From contig CAJTSE010000002.1 of the NCBI GenBank assembly GCA_910578815.1, forward strand, positions 224,191 to 288,190: a DNA stretch of 64,000 nucleotides. Reading direction: 5' to 3'. Of this stretch, positions 50,858 to 59,265 are shown piece after piece. How positions within the stretch are numbered: position 1 is the first letter of the stretch; each line of letters begins with the position of its first letter. The position numbers were made by a program, and so were the translations under genes. This DNA comes from an uncultured Acetatifactor sp. (GTDB lineage Bacteria > Bacillota > Clostridia > Lachnospirales > Lachnospiraceae). A model generated the notes under the pieces. The model saw nothing but the letters and a program-made list of their open reading frames with translations, was not told the DNA's origin and made no database searches.

Positions 50858-51262
50858 ATGAAACTACCTTTTAAAAAGGTCCTTGGGGCCACTGCCTTAC
50901 TTCTCTTTGCAGGCATTTTGATTTTAACGGCGGTTTACCTGAAAAGTGTGGCCGACTATCAAAATGCCGTCAGGGAAACGGCCTTCAGCGATATAGATAT
51001 TTCCGATATTCCCGACGGCATTTATGTGGGAGAATATGACGTAAATTTTGTATATGCCAGAGTACAGGTGACGGTGCAGAACGGTGTCATTACCGGCATT
51101 GATATTCTGGAACATAAAAACGGACGCGGGGAACCCGCAGAAATTATTACAGAGCGGATCATCGCGGAACAGAAAATAGAGGTTGACACCGTGTCAGGTG
51201 CAACAAATTCAAGTATTGTCATAAAGAAAGCTGTTGAAAATGCACTTCTGGGAGGAAAGTAA
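50858..51262 (+). CDS. Membrane-anchored FMN-binding domain protein
   Basis: This is a 134-residue protein with one N-terminal helix (VLGATALLLFAGILILTAVY) and an extracellular FMN_bind domain (IPDGIYVGEYDVNFVYARVQ, TGIDILEHKNGRGEPAEII). The SGATNSS motif near residue 117 is the covalent flavinylation site seen in RnfG/NqrC and extracellular flavoprotein electron carriers; its Thr is the expected FMN attachment point. GGGAGGTGTAAA precedes ATG 50858. An ApbE-type flavin transferase would be needed; none is in the window. It shares a terminator with the convergent flavodoxin gene. Confidence 0.88.
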   Translation: MKLPFKKVLGATALLLFAGILILTAVYLKSVADYQNAVRETAFSDIDISDIPDGIYVGEYDVNFVYARVQVTVQNGVITGIDILEHKNGRGEPAEIITERIIAEQKIEVDTVSGATNSSIVIKKAVENALLGGK

Positions 51263-51286
51263 GGGAAGGACTTTACTTTCCCTCCC
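51250..51286. terminator. Bidirectional terminator formed by the 3' ends of two converging genes
   Basis: GGGAGGAAAGTAA (51250-51262) pairs with TTACTTTCCCTCCC (51273-51286), one bulge. The arms contain the stop codons' ends of both genes, which are only 23 bases apart. Confidence 0.75.
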
Positions 51287-51813
51287 TATGCCCTTAAATA
51301 CTCCGCCAAAGGCGTCAGATATTTCCGATCCGTCCAGTCACAGCTCTGTCCGGCCACACTCATCAGCGCCTTCATCCAAGGCTCATAGGTGTCAGGATCC
51401 TTTTTCGCCACCGACTTCTGCAGCATTTTGCACAGGGTCCTGTCAATAAATTTCATCCGGCTCATATCCCATGCCCCCCGCCCATAGAAAAGGGGAATTC
51501 CTTTCAGATCTCCGGTGAGATTATGCTCCCTGACGGCCGCAAGGGCATCCTCGTCGTAAGGAGAAGCCCCCACACACAGTATGGCTGTTTTTTTACCTTT
51601 CAGACTGCCAAAATTCTTCTTAAAAAAGGACAGGCCCGCAATTCCGGAAGCATAAATGCCTCCGCACAGCACTACAATTTCATACTGCAATACCTGCTCC
51701 GGTGCGGCCTTCGGCGTCTCCACACAGTCAAAATCCATCATCTCCTGCAGCCACCGGGCGTACTTTAACGTTGCTCCATATTTAGACTGAAATAAAATAA
51801 TTCCCTGCTTCAT
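51286..51813 (-). CDS. Flavodoxin-domain protein (HemG/flavodoxin-like)
   Basis: This is a 175-residue protein starting MKQGIILFQSKYGATLKYAR, the P-loop-like phosphate-binding segment of flavodoxins. It continues with IVVLCGGIYASGIAGLSFFK and KKTAILCVGASPYDED, the further FMN-contact strands of the Flavodoxin_5 group. It probably carries electrons or acts as an FMN-dependent oxidoreductase in the cytoplasm. ATG 51813 matches the family N-terminus; an in-frame ATG at 51855 with GGAGCGGAAGC upstream is an alternative, adding 14 residues. Convergent with the FMN-binding protein. Confidence 0.8.
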   Translation of the reverse strand: MKQGIILFQSKYGATLKYARWLQEMMDFDCVETPKAAPEQVLQYEIVVLCGGIYASGIAGLSFFKKNFGSLKGKKTAILCVGASPYDEDALAAVREHNLTGDLKGIPLFYGRGAWDMSRMKFIDRTLCKMLQKSVAKKDPDTYEPWMKALMSVAGQSCDWTDRKYLTPLAEYLRA

Positions 51814-51849
51814 AACTGTTTTTTCTCCCGTTGCATTGTAAATCTTTAT

Positions 51850-51912
51850 CTTCATGCTTCCGCTCCGCTAGATCCCGCAATCCCATAACCAACAAGTCAG
51901 CAAGGCGATATT
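51850..51912 (-). repeat. Degenerate hairpin element upstream of the flavodoxin gene
   Basis: On the minus strand it reads TGACTTGTTGG...ATGGGATTGCGGGATC, TAGCGGAGCGGAAGCATG. It aligns with the element at 59140-59265 (CTTGTTGACC, TTGGGATTGCGAG, GGAGCGGAATCATG) and with part of 15984-16025. The remaining gap 51913-51959 shows nothing. Confidence 0.5.
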
Positions 51913-51959
51913 CTTCTCACATTTCCCGACATACCGCCTCTTGACCGCTTAAATAATCT

Positions 51960-52526
51960 TCAATTCCGTTTATCTAGCGCCTGTCTCAAAAATGTCTCGT
52001 AAGCGGCTTCCTGCTGCGCATATATCTCATCCGCCGAAATACCCGGCGTGGTCACGGAAAAAATTGTGCCGATCCCTATGGTATAAATCAGCATATTCAA
52101 ATGCAGCTGTTTCGCCCGTTCCAGGCTGATCTGCAGATGGTCCGCAATCCCTTCCGCAATGTGCGCCCCGGCCTCCGCCTGATACAAATCGTCCAGTGAA
52201 GAAATTCCCCTGCGCCGGTGTAAAATGAAAATTCTGAACAGATGCGGTTCTTCCTTTGCCAGCTGTACATAGGATCTGCCTGTACTGCGAAACAAATCGT
52301 TTGGGTCGATATGAGCCGATATATACTCCCGGATAAAGCTGCGCACCTGCGCTGTCACAGCTTCACGCAAACCCTCCATATTCTCGCAATAACTGTAAAC
52401 AGGCTGTACCGAGCAGCCCAGCCTGTCGGCAATATTTTTCACCAGGACCTGCTCCATCCCGTCCCTTCTTGCAATTTCAAATGCGGCATTTACCACCATT
52501 TCTTTGGTAATTCTCTGCTTCGGCAT
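51960..52526 (-). CDS. TetR/AcrR-family regulator
   Basis: This is a 188-residue protein with a TetR HTH (ITKEMVVNAAFEIARRDGME, VKNIADRLGCSVQPVYSYC) and a C-terminal ligand domain of the WHG type (YVQLAKEEPHLFRIFILHRR). The ATG follows TGGGAGGAATCGA. A perfect palindrome lies 24 bases upstream of the start. It is divergent from the DMT transporter at 52740, a common arrangement for an exporter and its repressor, so that gene is the likely target. Confidence 0.87.
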   Translation of the reverse strand: MPKQRITKEMVVNAAFEIARRDGMEQVLVKNIADRLGCSVQPVYSYCENMEGLREAVTAQVRSFIREYISAHIDPNDLFRSTGRSYVQLAKEEPHLFRIFILHRRRGISSLDDLYQAEAGAHIAEGIADHLQISLERAKQLHLNMLIYTIGIGTIFSVTTPGISADEIYAQQEAAYETFLRQALDKRN

Positions 52527-52549
52527 TCGATTCCTCCCATCAATAATAC

Positions 52550-52574
52550 ATTTATATAAAATGTTTATATAAAT
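52550..52574. promoter_or_regulatory. Perfect 25-bp palindrome upstream of the second TetR gene
   Basis: ATTTATATAAA (52550-52560), ATG, TTTATATAAAT (52564-52574): perfect 11-bp arms around three bases. Its position between two divergent genes fits a TetR operator controlling both. AT-only composition means chance occurrence is more likely than for mixed sequence. Confidence 0.65.
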
Positions 52575-52739
52575 AAATTATATATTTTGCCGTGATTTCT
52601 GTCAAGAAAAAAGTCCTGCTCATTGTAACTACTCATTTCCTATACATTCCGGCAGACATATGGTATGCTTCTATACGACCGGTGAAAACACGGCGGCGTT
52701 TTTTCGCCGAACGCTGCCCCTGATGATATGGGAGAACCT

Positions 52740-53624
52740 ATGAAACCTAAGAACCTTGCAACAATATATGCCCTCCTGGCGGCAGCCTTGTATGCAGTTA
52801 ATATCCCCTTGTCCAAGCTGATCCTGCAGTATGCGGCGCCCACTATTACGGCGGCCTTTCTCTATCTGGGAGCAGGCCTGGGGCTTCTGCTCTGGGGCAG
52901 CCTGGAAAAACTGCTGAGACCAAAAGCGAAGCAGGCAAGGCTGACGAAAAAAGAGCTGCCCTATACCGTCGCCATGGTGGTGCTGGATATTATCGCCCCT
53001 ATATTGCTGATGTTTGGCATCACAAGGACAAATTCGGCCAATGTTTCGCTGTTAAATAACTTTGAGATTGTGGCCACTTCCGTGATCGCCCTGATCATTT
53101 TCAAGGAAGTGATTTCCCGCAGGCTGTGGCTGGCGATCCTGATGGTCACGCTGGCCAGCATTATCTTAAGCTTTGAAGGCAAAGGCGCCTTTACCTTGAA
53201 TGAAGGTTCCCTTTTGGTGCTGGGCGCCTGTGTCTGCTGGGGCTTTGAAAACAACTGTACCAAGCGGATCAGCCACAAGAGCTCCACGGAAATTGTGGTA
53301 ATCAAGGGGTGCTTTTCCGGTCTCGGCAGCTTATGTATCGCCCTGCTGCTGGGTGAACGCCTGCCCGAAATGATTTGGATCCTGGCCATCCTTGGCCTGG
53401 GCTTTGTAGCATACGGCTTAAGCATCAAATTTTACATCATGGCACAGCAGCACCTGGGCGCCGCCAAGACCAGCGCCTTTTATTCCGTGTCGCCGTTCCT
53501 GGGCGTGGCCTTCAGTATGATCCTGTTGAAGGAACAGCCGGGAATGCAGTTTTATCTTGCAATGGCTGTCATGGCAGCGGCTACGGTTATCATGATCAGG
53601 GATAACAGTGTTTCTACAGAATAG
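52740..53624 (+). CDS. EamA/DMT-superfamily transporter
   Basis: This is a 294-residue protein with ten hydrophobic segments in two EamA halves; GASLEK-like loops and the motif NNFEIVATSVIALIIFKEVI, with the mirrored SPFLGVAFSMILLKEQPG in the second half, are characteristic. Such carriers export metabolites, amino acids or drugs. ATG 52740 has GGGAGAACCT upstream; an in-frame ATG at 52728 is less well placed. Likely controlled by the divergent TetR protein. Confidence 0.88.
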   Translation: MKPKNLATIYALLAAALYAVNIPLSKLILQYAAPTITAAFLYLGAGLGLLLWGSLEKLLRPKAKQARLTKKELPYTVAMVVLDIIAPILLMFGITRTNSANVSLLNNFEIVATSVIALIIFKEVISRRLWLAILMVTLASIILSFEGKGAFTLNEGSLLVLGACVCWGFENNCTKRISHKSSTEIVVIKGCFSGLGSLCIALLLGERLPEMIWILAILGLGFVAYGLSIKFYIMAQQHLGAAKTSAFYSVSPFLGVAFSMILLKEQPGMQFYLAMAVMAAATVIMIRDNSVSTE

Positions 53625-53632
53625 CAACGGAA

Positions 53633-53697
53633 AAAGCAGCAAGTCTTTACAGACCTGCTGCTTTCAAGGTTTGCCATCCGTTTTGAGCCGGCAAACC
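53633..53697. terminator. Tandem hairpins between DMT transporter and GyrI-like gene
   Basis: AAAGCAGCA (53633-53641) with TGCTGCTTT (53656-53664), inner AGTCT/AGAC; then GGTTTGCC (53668-53675) with GGCAAACC (53690-53697). The first suits the plus-strand gene, the second could serve the convergent minus-strand gene; both lack long T-runs. Confidence 0.6.
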
Positions 53698-53709
53698 GGA
53701 AATTAGTAA

Positions 53710-54147
53710 TTATTGCTTTGCTTTAACCGGGATATAATAGTCCATCTGCTCGTATCCCAGTATTTTTTGTGCAAGGGGCGATGTAATAATGTTTCCCAGT
53801 TCAGGACGGGATGTATCACGTTCAAACCCATTTTCACCTAAGAACTGCTCCATTTCCGCATTTATACGATCCTTATCCGTTCTCTGGTCTATGTCTGTGG
53901 CAACAGCATAAAGGCCGCCCTGGAAATCTATTATTTCCAACTCCGGCGGAACCGTCATTCCGTCTTCATACAGATACAGCCAGACAAATCCGTCTTCTTC
54001 CCCATACAGGAAATCCTTAGGGAAAAGGCTGCGCTTTTGTGATGAGAACCATTCCTCAAAAAGCGGGAAATTTCCTTCTCCAAACATACCTTTGCCCGAT
54101 GAAACCATCTTGCAGGGGGGCATCTCATAAATTCTTATACTTTGCAT
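53710..54147 (-). CDS. GyrI-like effector-binding-domain protein
   Basis: This is a 145-residue protein made only of the GyrI-like/AraC_E_bind fold: IRIYEMPPCKMVSSG at the start, GGLYAVATDID in the middle, and GYEQMDYYIPVKAKQ at the end. Stand-alone versions bind small hydrophobic molecules and may modulate partner regulators. It lies downstream of an AraC protein that carries the same fold C-terminally, separated by an elaborate hairpin element. The ATG follows TTGGAGGAAATCG. Function otherwise unknown. Confidence 0.8.
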   Translation of the reverse strand: MQSIRIYEMPPCKMVSSGKGMFGEGNFPLFEEWFSSQKRSLFPKDFLYGEEDGFVWLYLYEDGMTVPPELEIIDFQGGLYAVATDIDQRTDKDRINAEMEQFLGENGFERDTSRPELGNIITSPLAQKILGYEQMDYYIPVKAKQ

Positions 54148-54207
54148 TCGATTTCCTCCAATTCGTTTTTCTGAAATTACCCTTTGATGTGATCACACTT
54201 CCAGGCA

Positions 54208-54387
54208 TGCCGCTTTAGCGGCACGAACCAATCCCATGGAACTAAAGTTCCAGGAAGAACGCCGGCCTTGCGTTCTTCTAACTGCTTCAGCAGTTTGTGA
54301 AGCTTTAGAATTTCCATGCGCTTTAGCGCTATTGTCTGCGTCCCATGCCGAATGCAATTCGGCAGCAGACTTAGAAATTCTCTTCAC
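54208..54387 (-). repeat. Cluster of seven or more nested hairpins between AraC and GyrI-like genes
   Basis: In order: TGCCGC-TTTA-GCGGCA (54208-54223), TGGAACTAAAGTTCCA (54237-54252), GAAGAACGC/GCGTTCTTC (54254-54278), AACTGC-TTCA-GCAGTT (54280-54295), then an outer stem GTGAAG...GAATTTC with GAAATTC...CTTCAC (54297-54387) enclosing GCGC-TTTA-GCGC (54318-54329) and GTCTGC/GCAGAC around GCCGAATGCAATTCGGC (54335-54370). Practically every base lies in a dyad. The frame across it (54193-54438) is open by chance and I do not accept it as a gene. The element ends 60 bases before the start codon at 54147. Confidence 0.88.
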
Positions 54388-54444
54388 ACTATACCTCAGC
54401 AACATTCCAAAAAATGAACTTTTTTTATCATTCTGCAAAGATAA

Positions 54445-55311
54445 TTATTTTTTCAAAGGCATATAAAACTCAAAAAGACAATACTCGCCGTCAAATTCAT
54501 CCATATCTATTTTCTCCAGATGTATCTCTGCAGGCGGATCTTCCGTATTGCAGTATCTGCCAATAACAGCATACATCTCATGTGCGGTTTCCTGTGAAAT
54601 CTCCCTGTAATGATGCCGGCCAATATAATGGAATTTTACACAGGAATATCCCCCAAAGGAATCTGCCTTCATACCCTCCGGAATTTGATCCGTATGGTTA
54701 CATTCCACTGCGGTCAAGTACTTTGAGTAAGAATATCCTGCTCCAAGATGATGCGTCAAACCATAAAATACATTATTGTTGGTAACGCCACGAATGGCCT
54801 GCCTTTGATGATCCCAGAAGTCCAGCGCAACCTTCGGACAGAGCCACATGGAATCATGATACGGGATGTCATGCTCTGCTCCGATCAGTGAGATTTCAGG
54901 AAACATGACAAATTCAGGGCCAAATAATAAACCGTTGCCACACACATATCCATAATCCTGAATGGGCGGAGTTACATTTACAATAGGGTGGGTCCTACGG
55001 TAGTTTCCGGGGGTAATACCAAATTCATCCTTAAATGCACGGGAAAAAGACTGCTCATACTCATAGCCGCAGGACATGGCAATATCCAAGATACTTTTTT
55101 TGCGGTCAAGTAAAATCGGTAAACTGTTGGTAAGTTTTCTTTTTCGAATGTAATCGGCTACAGAGATACCATACGCAAATGTGAACAGCCTGTGCAGATG
55201 AGATACGGAATAACCGGCAGATCTGGCAGCATCATCAATATCAATTTTTTGTTCCAGATTTTCTTCAATATATTGAAATAACAACTTAAACATACAGGGA
55301 TACCACTCCAT
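54445..55311 (-). CDS. AraC-family regulator with C-terminal effector-binding domain
   Basis: This is a 288-residue protein with an AraC double HTH at the N-terminus (IDIDDAARSAGYSVSHLHRL, ILDIAMSCGYEYEQSFSRAF, FGITPGNYRR) and a GyrI-like domain from about residue 110 (PEISLIGAEHDIPYHDSMWL to the end). ATG 55311 lacks a good ribosome site; a second in-frame ATG at 55293 is 9-13 bases after GGAGTGG and may be the true start. A TATACT element near 55355 on the minus strand could be its -10. Divergent from the alpha/beta hydrolase, which it may regulate. Confidence 0.82.
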   Translation of the reverse strand: MEWYPCMFKLLFQYIEENLEQKIDIDDAARSAGYSVSHLHRLFTFAYGISVADYIRKRKLTNSLPILLDRKKSILDIAMSCGYEYEQSFSRAFKDEFGITPGNYRRTHPIVNVTPPIQDYGYVCGNGLLFGPEFVMFPEISLIGAEHDIPYHDSMWLCPKVALDFWDHQRQAIRGVTNNNVFYGLTHHLGAGYSYSKYLTAVECNHTDQIPEGMKADSFGGYSCVKFHYIGRHHYREISQETAHEMYAVIGRYCNTEDPPAEIHLEKIDMDEFDGEYCLFEFYMPLKK

Positions 55312-55477
55312 GCTGCAAATATCTGAAAATATTAACTGATTAGTTACTTTAGTATAGCACTTCACTTCTAAAAATAAAATCAATTTATTGATGTACAGCC
55401 AGCCCGATCTTTGCTATAATGTCCTCATGCCCTCCTGATACGATTTCCCTTAAAAAACGAAACGGAGCAGATCTTTT

Positions 55478-56539
55478 ATGAAGAAAAAAAGCAGAATATT
55501 GAAAATAATAAAATGGACCGCACTTACCTTTTTCCTTTTGGCAGCGGTATTCTTTTTGGTCAGAGCCATAGGAAAGGGAATCTACAGCCGGACTCCTGAC
55601 GGCGGTATTAATAAATCCATGTATATTGATATTAACGGCACAAAGCAGTGGATCAATATTTATGGGGAGGATCTGGACAATCCGGTTCTGCTTTACTTAC
55701 ACGGCGGACCCGGATCGGCAACCAGTGAGATTGATTATGCCTTTACAAGGAAATGGGCAGATGTGTATACCGTGGTAACATGGGACCAGCGTAATTGCGG
55801 GAAAAGCTATGACTCAGAGCAGAATGATATTGTATTGACGCGGGAATTATTTATGACAGACGGAAAAGAGGTTACGGAATTTATTCTGGATTACCTTGCC
55901 AAAGAAAAGCTGACGATTCTCGGACACTCTTGGGGCTCGATTTACGGAGCAAATCTAGTGCTTGAATATCCGGAATATTATGAATGCTTTATCGGGACCG
56001 GACAGCTTGCGGATTACCTGGAAAACGAAGAGGCATTCCGCCAGGAAGCGCTGTTATGGGCAGATGGCGATGAGGAAACTTTAACGTTAATCAATCAGCT
56101 GAATCCCGAACATGTTACGCTGGAACATCTTACTGCCAGAAATGCCATTATGCAGAAATATGGCTATGATATGATGGCGAACGGTTCCGATTACAATTTC
56201 ATTGCAACAATTATATTTAATCCAAATTACTCCCTTATTGACTGGCTGAATTATTTCAAAAGAGATGTGAGCGTCTATCTGGATTTTTTTACTTCCGAGG
56301 AATTTGCTTCCTTCTCTTTAAAGGGCAGAACGGATTATCAGGTGCCCTTTTATAACATAAACGGCGATAAGGATTATCAAACAAACTATATATTAGCACA
56401 GGAATATTTTGAGCAGGTAAATGCGCCGTATAAGCAAATGTATTTGATGGAAAACATGACCCATGGCTTATTGGAATCAGATTCCGAAGGCTTTTCCGAG
56501 ATCCTTCATCAAATTGCAGAAGCAGAGAAAAAACGATAA
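55478..56539 (+). CDS. Membrane-anchored alpha/beta hydrolase (proline iminopeptidase-like)
   Basis: This is a 353-residue protein with one N-terminal helix (KWTALTFFLLAAVFFLVRAI) and an S33-type alpha/beta-hydrolase domain: LLYLHGGPGSATSE (oxyanion region), TVVTWDQRNCGKSYD, nucleophile elbow GHSWGS (Ser near 151), Asp in NINGDKDYQ and His in NMTHGLLE. Expected activity is release of N-terminal residues from peptides or hydrolysis of small esters/amides, at the outer membrane face. Divergent from the AraC gene. Confidence 0.87.
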   Translation: MKKKSRILKIIKWTALTFFLLAAVFFLVRAIGKGIYSRTPDGGINKSMYIDINGTKQWINIYGEDLDNPVLLYLHGGPGSATSEIDYAFTRKWADVYTVVTWDQRNCGKSYDSEQNDIVLTRELFMTDGKEVTEFILDYLAKEKLTILGHSWGSIYGANLVLEYPEYYECFIGTGQLADYLENEEAFRQEALLWADGDEETLTLINQLNPEHVTLEHLTARNAIMQKYGYDMMANGSDYNFIATIIFNPNYSLIDWLNYFKRDVSVYLDFFTSEEFASFSLKGRTDYQVPFYNINGDKDYQTNYILAQEYFEQVNAPYKQMYLMENMTHGLLESDSEGFSEILHQIAEAEKKR

Positions 56540-56542
56540 GTA

Positions 56543-57432
56543 TTAACAGGCATCATCGGCAGCCTTCAGCGTCACCTCCACAGACAGCAGCCCGTCCTCC
56601 AGCTCCCCACGGATCGCGCCTCCCATAGCCTCCGTGAACTGTCTGCACAGGTAAAGCCCGATACCGCTTCCCCGGCTCCTTGACTTATCCTGGGTAAAAA
56701 AACGGTCAAAGATATGGGCAACATCAACATAAGTACTTACGGGATTGGATACTGTCAGCACCACCCGGTCCTCTTCCCGGCAGATTTGAAAGAAAATGTC
56801 TCCTTCCGTATACTTCACCCCGTTTGAAATCAGATTCTGGATCACCCGATTCAGCATTCCCGGATCGGCCAAAACCATAATCGGCCTGCCCGGATCTTCA
56901 AAATGGGGCACAATTCCCTTGTCTTCAAAAACAGGATAGCCGGCAAGAATCTGCTCGCAAAGAATTCCCGCCGCATCCACCGTCTCCGGCTCTGGCGTAC
57001 AGCCCTCCGCATCCAAAACAGACAGCTCAAAAAAATCGTTCATCAGCATATTGCAATAACGGGACCGCTCCAGGCAGATCTGCAAAAGCTCCCTTATTTT
57101 CTGATCCTTACATTCCCGCTCCGCCATCTGTAAATAACCAATCACCGAGGTCAGCGGCGTTTTCATATCATGGGATATATCCGCAATGGAGGCTCTTAAC
57201 GCTGCGGAAGCCGCATTGCTTTTGATAATCGTCTGCCGGATTTGCTCCAGCAGTTCATTAATTTTAAGAGCAACGGCCTCCACATCATCATCTACAAACG
57301 CAGCCGTCACCAGCCGGGCCAGCCCGTCCTCCAGCTGGCCCAGAATGAATTTCAGCTGTTTTTCACCCTTATGTGTTTTACCGCCAGGATCACGACAGCG
57401 GTAAAAAGGATTAAAATTATAACATATTCCAC
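56543..57432 (-). pseudogene. Sensor histidine kinase with an early frameshift
   Basis: A GTG at 57432 behind AGGAGGGCAGACAGC opens a frame that gives a membrane helix (EYVIILILFTAVVILAVKHI) and then RVKNS and a stop at 57352-57354. One frame over, the sequence continues LKFILGQLEDGLARLVTAAF through HisKA (ADISHDMKTPLTSVIGYL) and a HATPase with DRFFTQDKSRSRGSGIGLYL. One missing base near 57355-57365, in a run of A followed by CAG, would restore a normal roughly 295-residue kinase. Either a true frameshift or a sequencing error; the neighbours are also damaged, favouring the former. Confidence 0.75.
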
Positions 57433-57446
57433 CGCTGTCTGCCCTC

Positions 57447-58157
57447 CTATTTGATTTCCGCTTTCCGAAATACAAATACAGTGATTGCCAAAAATACCAA
57501 CAGAGTAACTATCGCACTTACCGCCGTGGCAGCCAGAGTTCTCAGATCACTGTCCTGTGCAAAGCAAAAGCAGGACAGGGTAAATAATTTTGTGCTGAGG
57601 AAATTCCGCAGGATATTACAGCACAAAGCCGCATAGAGAGCGGACAATGCAATCGCTTCCGCCATCTTTTTCACCAAAAAGGAAATCAACATCACTCCGC
57701 CTATGATTGCCGCCAGCTGCAGCAGTACCGTCAGCAGTCACAGCAGATTTCTAAGGCGGAACAGACTGGTATCAAATCCAATCACCATACAAAATCCAAT
57801 CAATGCGGAGACAATATATACCATATGAAGCAGAATAGAAAAAGCGCCTGCCGCCAGCATTCTGGAGAGCAGAATATGGGTGCGGCTGTACCCAAGCTTA
57901 ATTTCATTGCCTATAGTGCGGTTGGAAAAATCTCTCCCGATAAACAGCGCCGCAATAATAGCAATCAGGAACACAAAAGAGGTATCGCTGACCGTGGCAG
58001 AAAAAGCGTCTGACATATGATCCGGCATAGCAAACTCTCTATTACCGATCCGGGTATCCCCATAAATATACCCCACCCCAAACATAAAAAGCATCCCAAT
58101 ATATCCGATCCAAAATCTTTTTAATTTATAAAACTCTACCTTTAACAGATTTGTCAT
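57447..58157 (-). pseudogene. ABC-2-type permease with an in-frame TGA
   Basis: The first 139 codons (MTNLLKVEFYKLKRFWIGYI..., several membrane helices, FIGRDFSNRTIGNEIKLGYS) run into TGA at 57738-57740. The same frame resumes LLTVLLQLAAIIGGVMLISF and continues for 96 codons with more helices to a stop at 57447. The combined 236 residues are the usual size of an ABC-2/lantibiotic-immunity permease. A Trp codon TGG turned to TGA explains it. The product would lose its last two or three helices. Confidence 0.8.
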
Positions 58158-58181
58158 TCCTTCTCACCTCCACGCTGCAGC

Positions 58182-58896
58182 TCATACTTCTGATGTAACA
58201 GTAAAGAAATAGTCCTCCAGACTCCTGCCCTGTACCGCCAGCTCCCCCACCACAATATGATGCTCAGTCAGCGCCTGGGAAATCCGCTGGGGCTCTTCCG
58301 TAAACGCGTATACATGCACAGTCCGATCATCCATCACCTTATAGTCCAAGACATGCAGCTCCTTCTCCAGCACGGTCACACACTCCGGCAGATCATCCGT
58401 GGAAATCCTTACATAGTTTTCGCATTTCGCCGCCAGCTGTTCATGAGAAAGGCATTCCAGAATTTTTCCCCTGTGAATAATGATATAATCCGTTGCCAGC
58501 AGATAAAGCTCCTTCAAAATGTGGCTGGAGATCAGCATGGTAATACCCTGCTCTTCATTCAGCTTCTGCAAAAGCGTCCGCAGTGCGGATATATTCCTGG
58601 GGTCCAGCCCGTTGACAGGCTCGTCCAGAATCAGCATATCCGGTTTCCCCACCAGCGCCAGCGCAATGCCCAGACGCTGCTTCATTCCCATGGAAAGCTT
58701 TTTCACCGCCTTTTCCCGCACGTCTGACAGGTCCAGCAGCTTCAGCAGCTCATCACATACCGACTTGTCCGGATTTCCCACCAGGATTCGCTGCAGTTCC
58801 AGATTCCGCCATACCGAAAAATCCGGGTATAATGCCGGTTCCTCGATGGTGCTGCCGATGCGTCTCCGCAGGGCCCGCACCTCCGCCTGCCCTTCC
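58182..58896 (-). pseudogene. ABC transporter ATPase lacking its N-terminus (no Walker A)
   Basis: The open frame has KEGQAEVRALRRRIGSTIEE, the signature KKLSMGMKQRLGIALAL, Walker B MLILDEPVNGLDP and the His switch LISSHIL, so it is a drug/bacitracin-type ABC ATPase. The first 60-70 residues, including the Walker A loop, are absent; the sequence is joined directly to a truncated response regulator at about 58896. A GTG at 58880 could start a truncated protein, but it could not bind ATP normally. Confidence 0.85.
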
Positions 58897-59139
58897 TTTG
58901 GCGGAAAGTATAATCACAGGTGTCATATCCGCCCTGCGCAGCTCTTTGATGATTTCCTCACCGGGTTTCTCCGGCAGCATCAGATCCAGCAAAATCAGGC
59001 TGTAGCTTCCCTGCCTGCCCAGAGCCAGGCCTTCCGCGCCGTTATCCGCGCTGTCTACAGTATAGCCGCTCTTTTCCAGAACGCTTCGCAGCAGCCCGTT
59101 GATCGTCCTGTCATCCTCGATTATTAAAATCCTGCTCAT
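58897..59139 (-). pseudogene. OmpR-type response regulator truncated in its receiver domain
   Basis: MSRILIIEDDRTINGLLRSV begins a normal receiver, with LILLDLMLPEKPGEE (phospho-Asp) and MTPVIILSAK. After SAK (58897) the sequence passes into the ABC ATPase gene in another frame, reading to a stop at 58753. The rest of the receiver and the whole DNA-binding domain are gone. GGAGAGAAGGT precedes the ATG. One deletion fused this gene to the ATPase. Confidence 0.82.
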
Positions 59140-59265
59140 ACCTTCTCTCCATGATTCCGCTCCGTGGAATCTCAAATCTGGATGAAGATTGCCGCATTTC
59201 AGGCATTCTTCAGTGTGAAATTTAAACTTTCCAAGGCAGCTTCGCTGCGACTCGCAATCCCAAGG
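59140..59265 (-). repeat. Hairpin element between radical SAM and response-regulator genes
   Basis: Minus-strand order: CTTGTTGACCTTGGGATTGC (its TGA is the radical SAM stop), GCAGCGAAGCTGC hairpin, AAGTTTAAATTT, GAAGAATGCCTGAAATGC, GATTCCACGGAGCGGAATC hairpin, then ATGGAGAGAAGGTATG with the regulator's start. Shares pieces with the elements at 15984 and 51850. No coding content. Confidence 0.7.

Noticed and set aside
54193..54438. 81-codon minus-strand frame across the hairpin cluster
   Set aside because: Lies wholly in stacked palindromes, so its repeats of Ala/Ser/Arg reflect the hairpins; no homology and no good ribosome site.
57738..57740. Possible selenocysteine or read-through at TGA in the permease
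   Set aside because: No SECIS-like hairpin is evident just downstream, the position suits Trp, and neighbouring genes are also broken.
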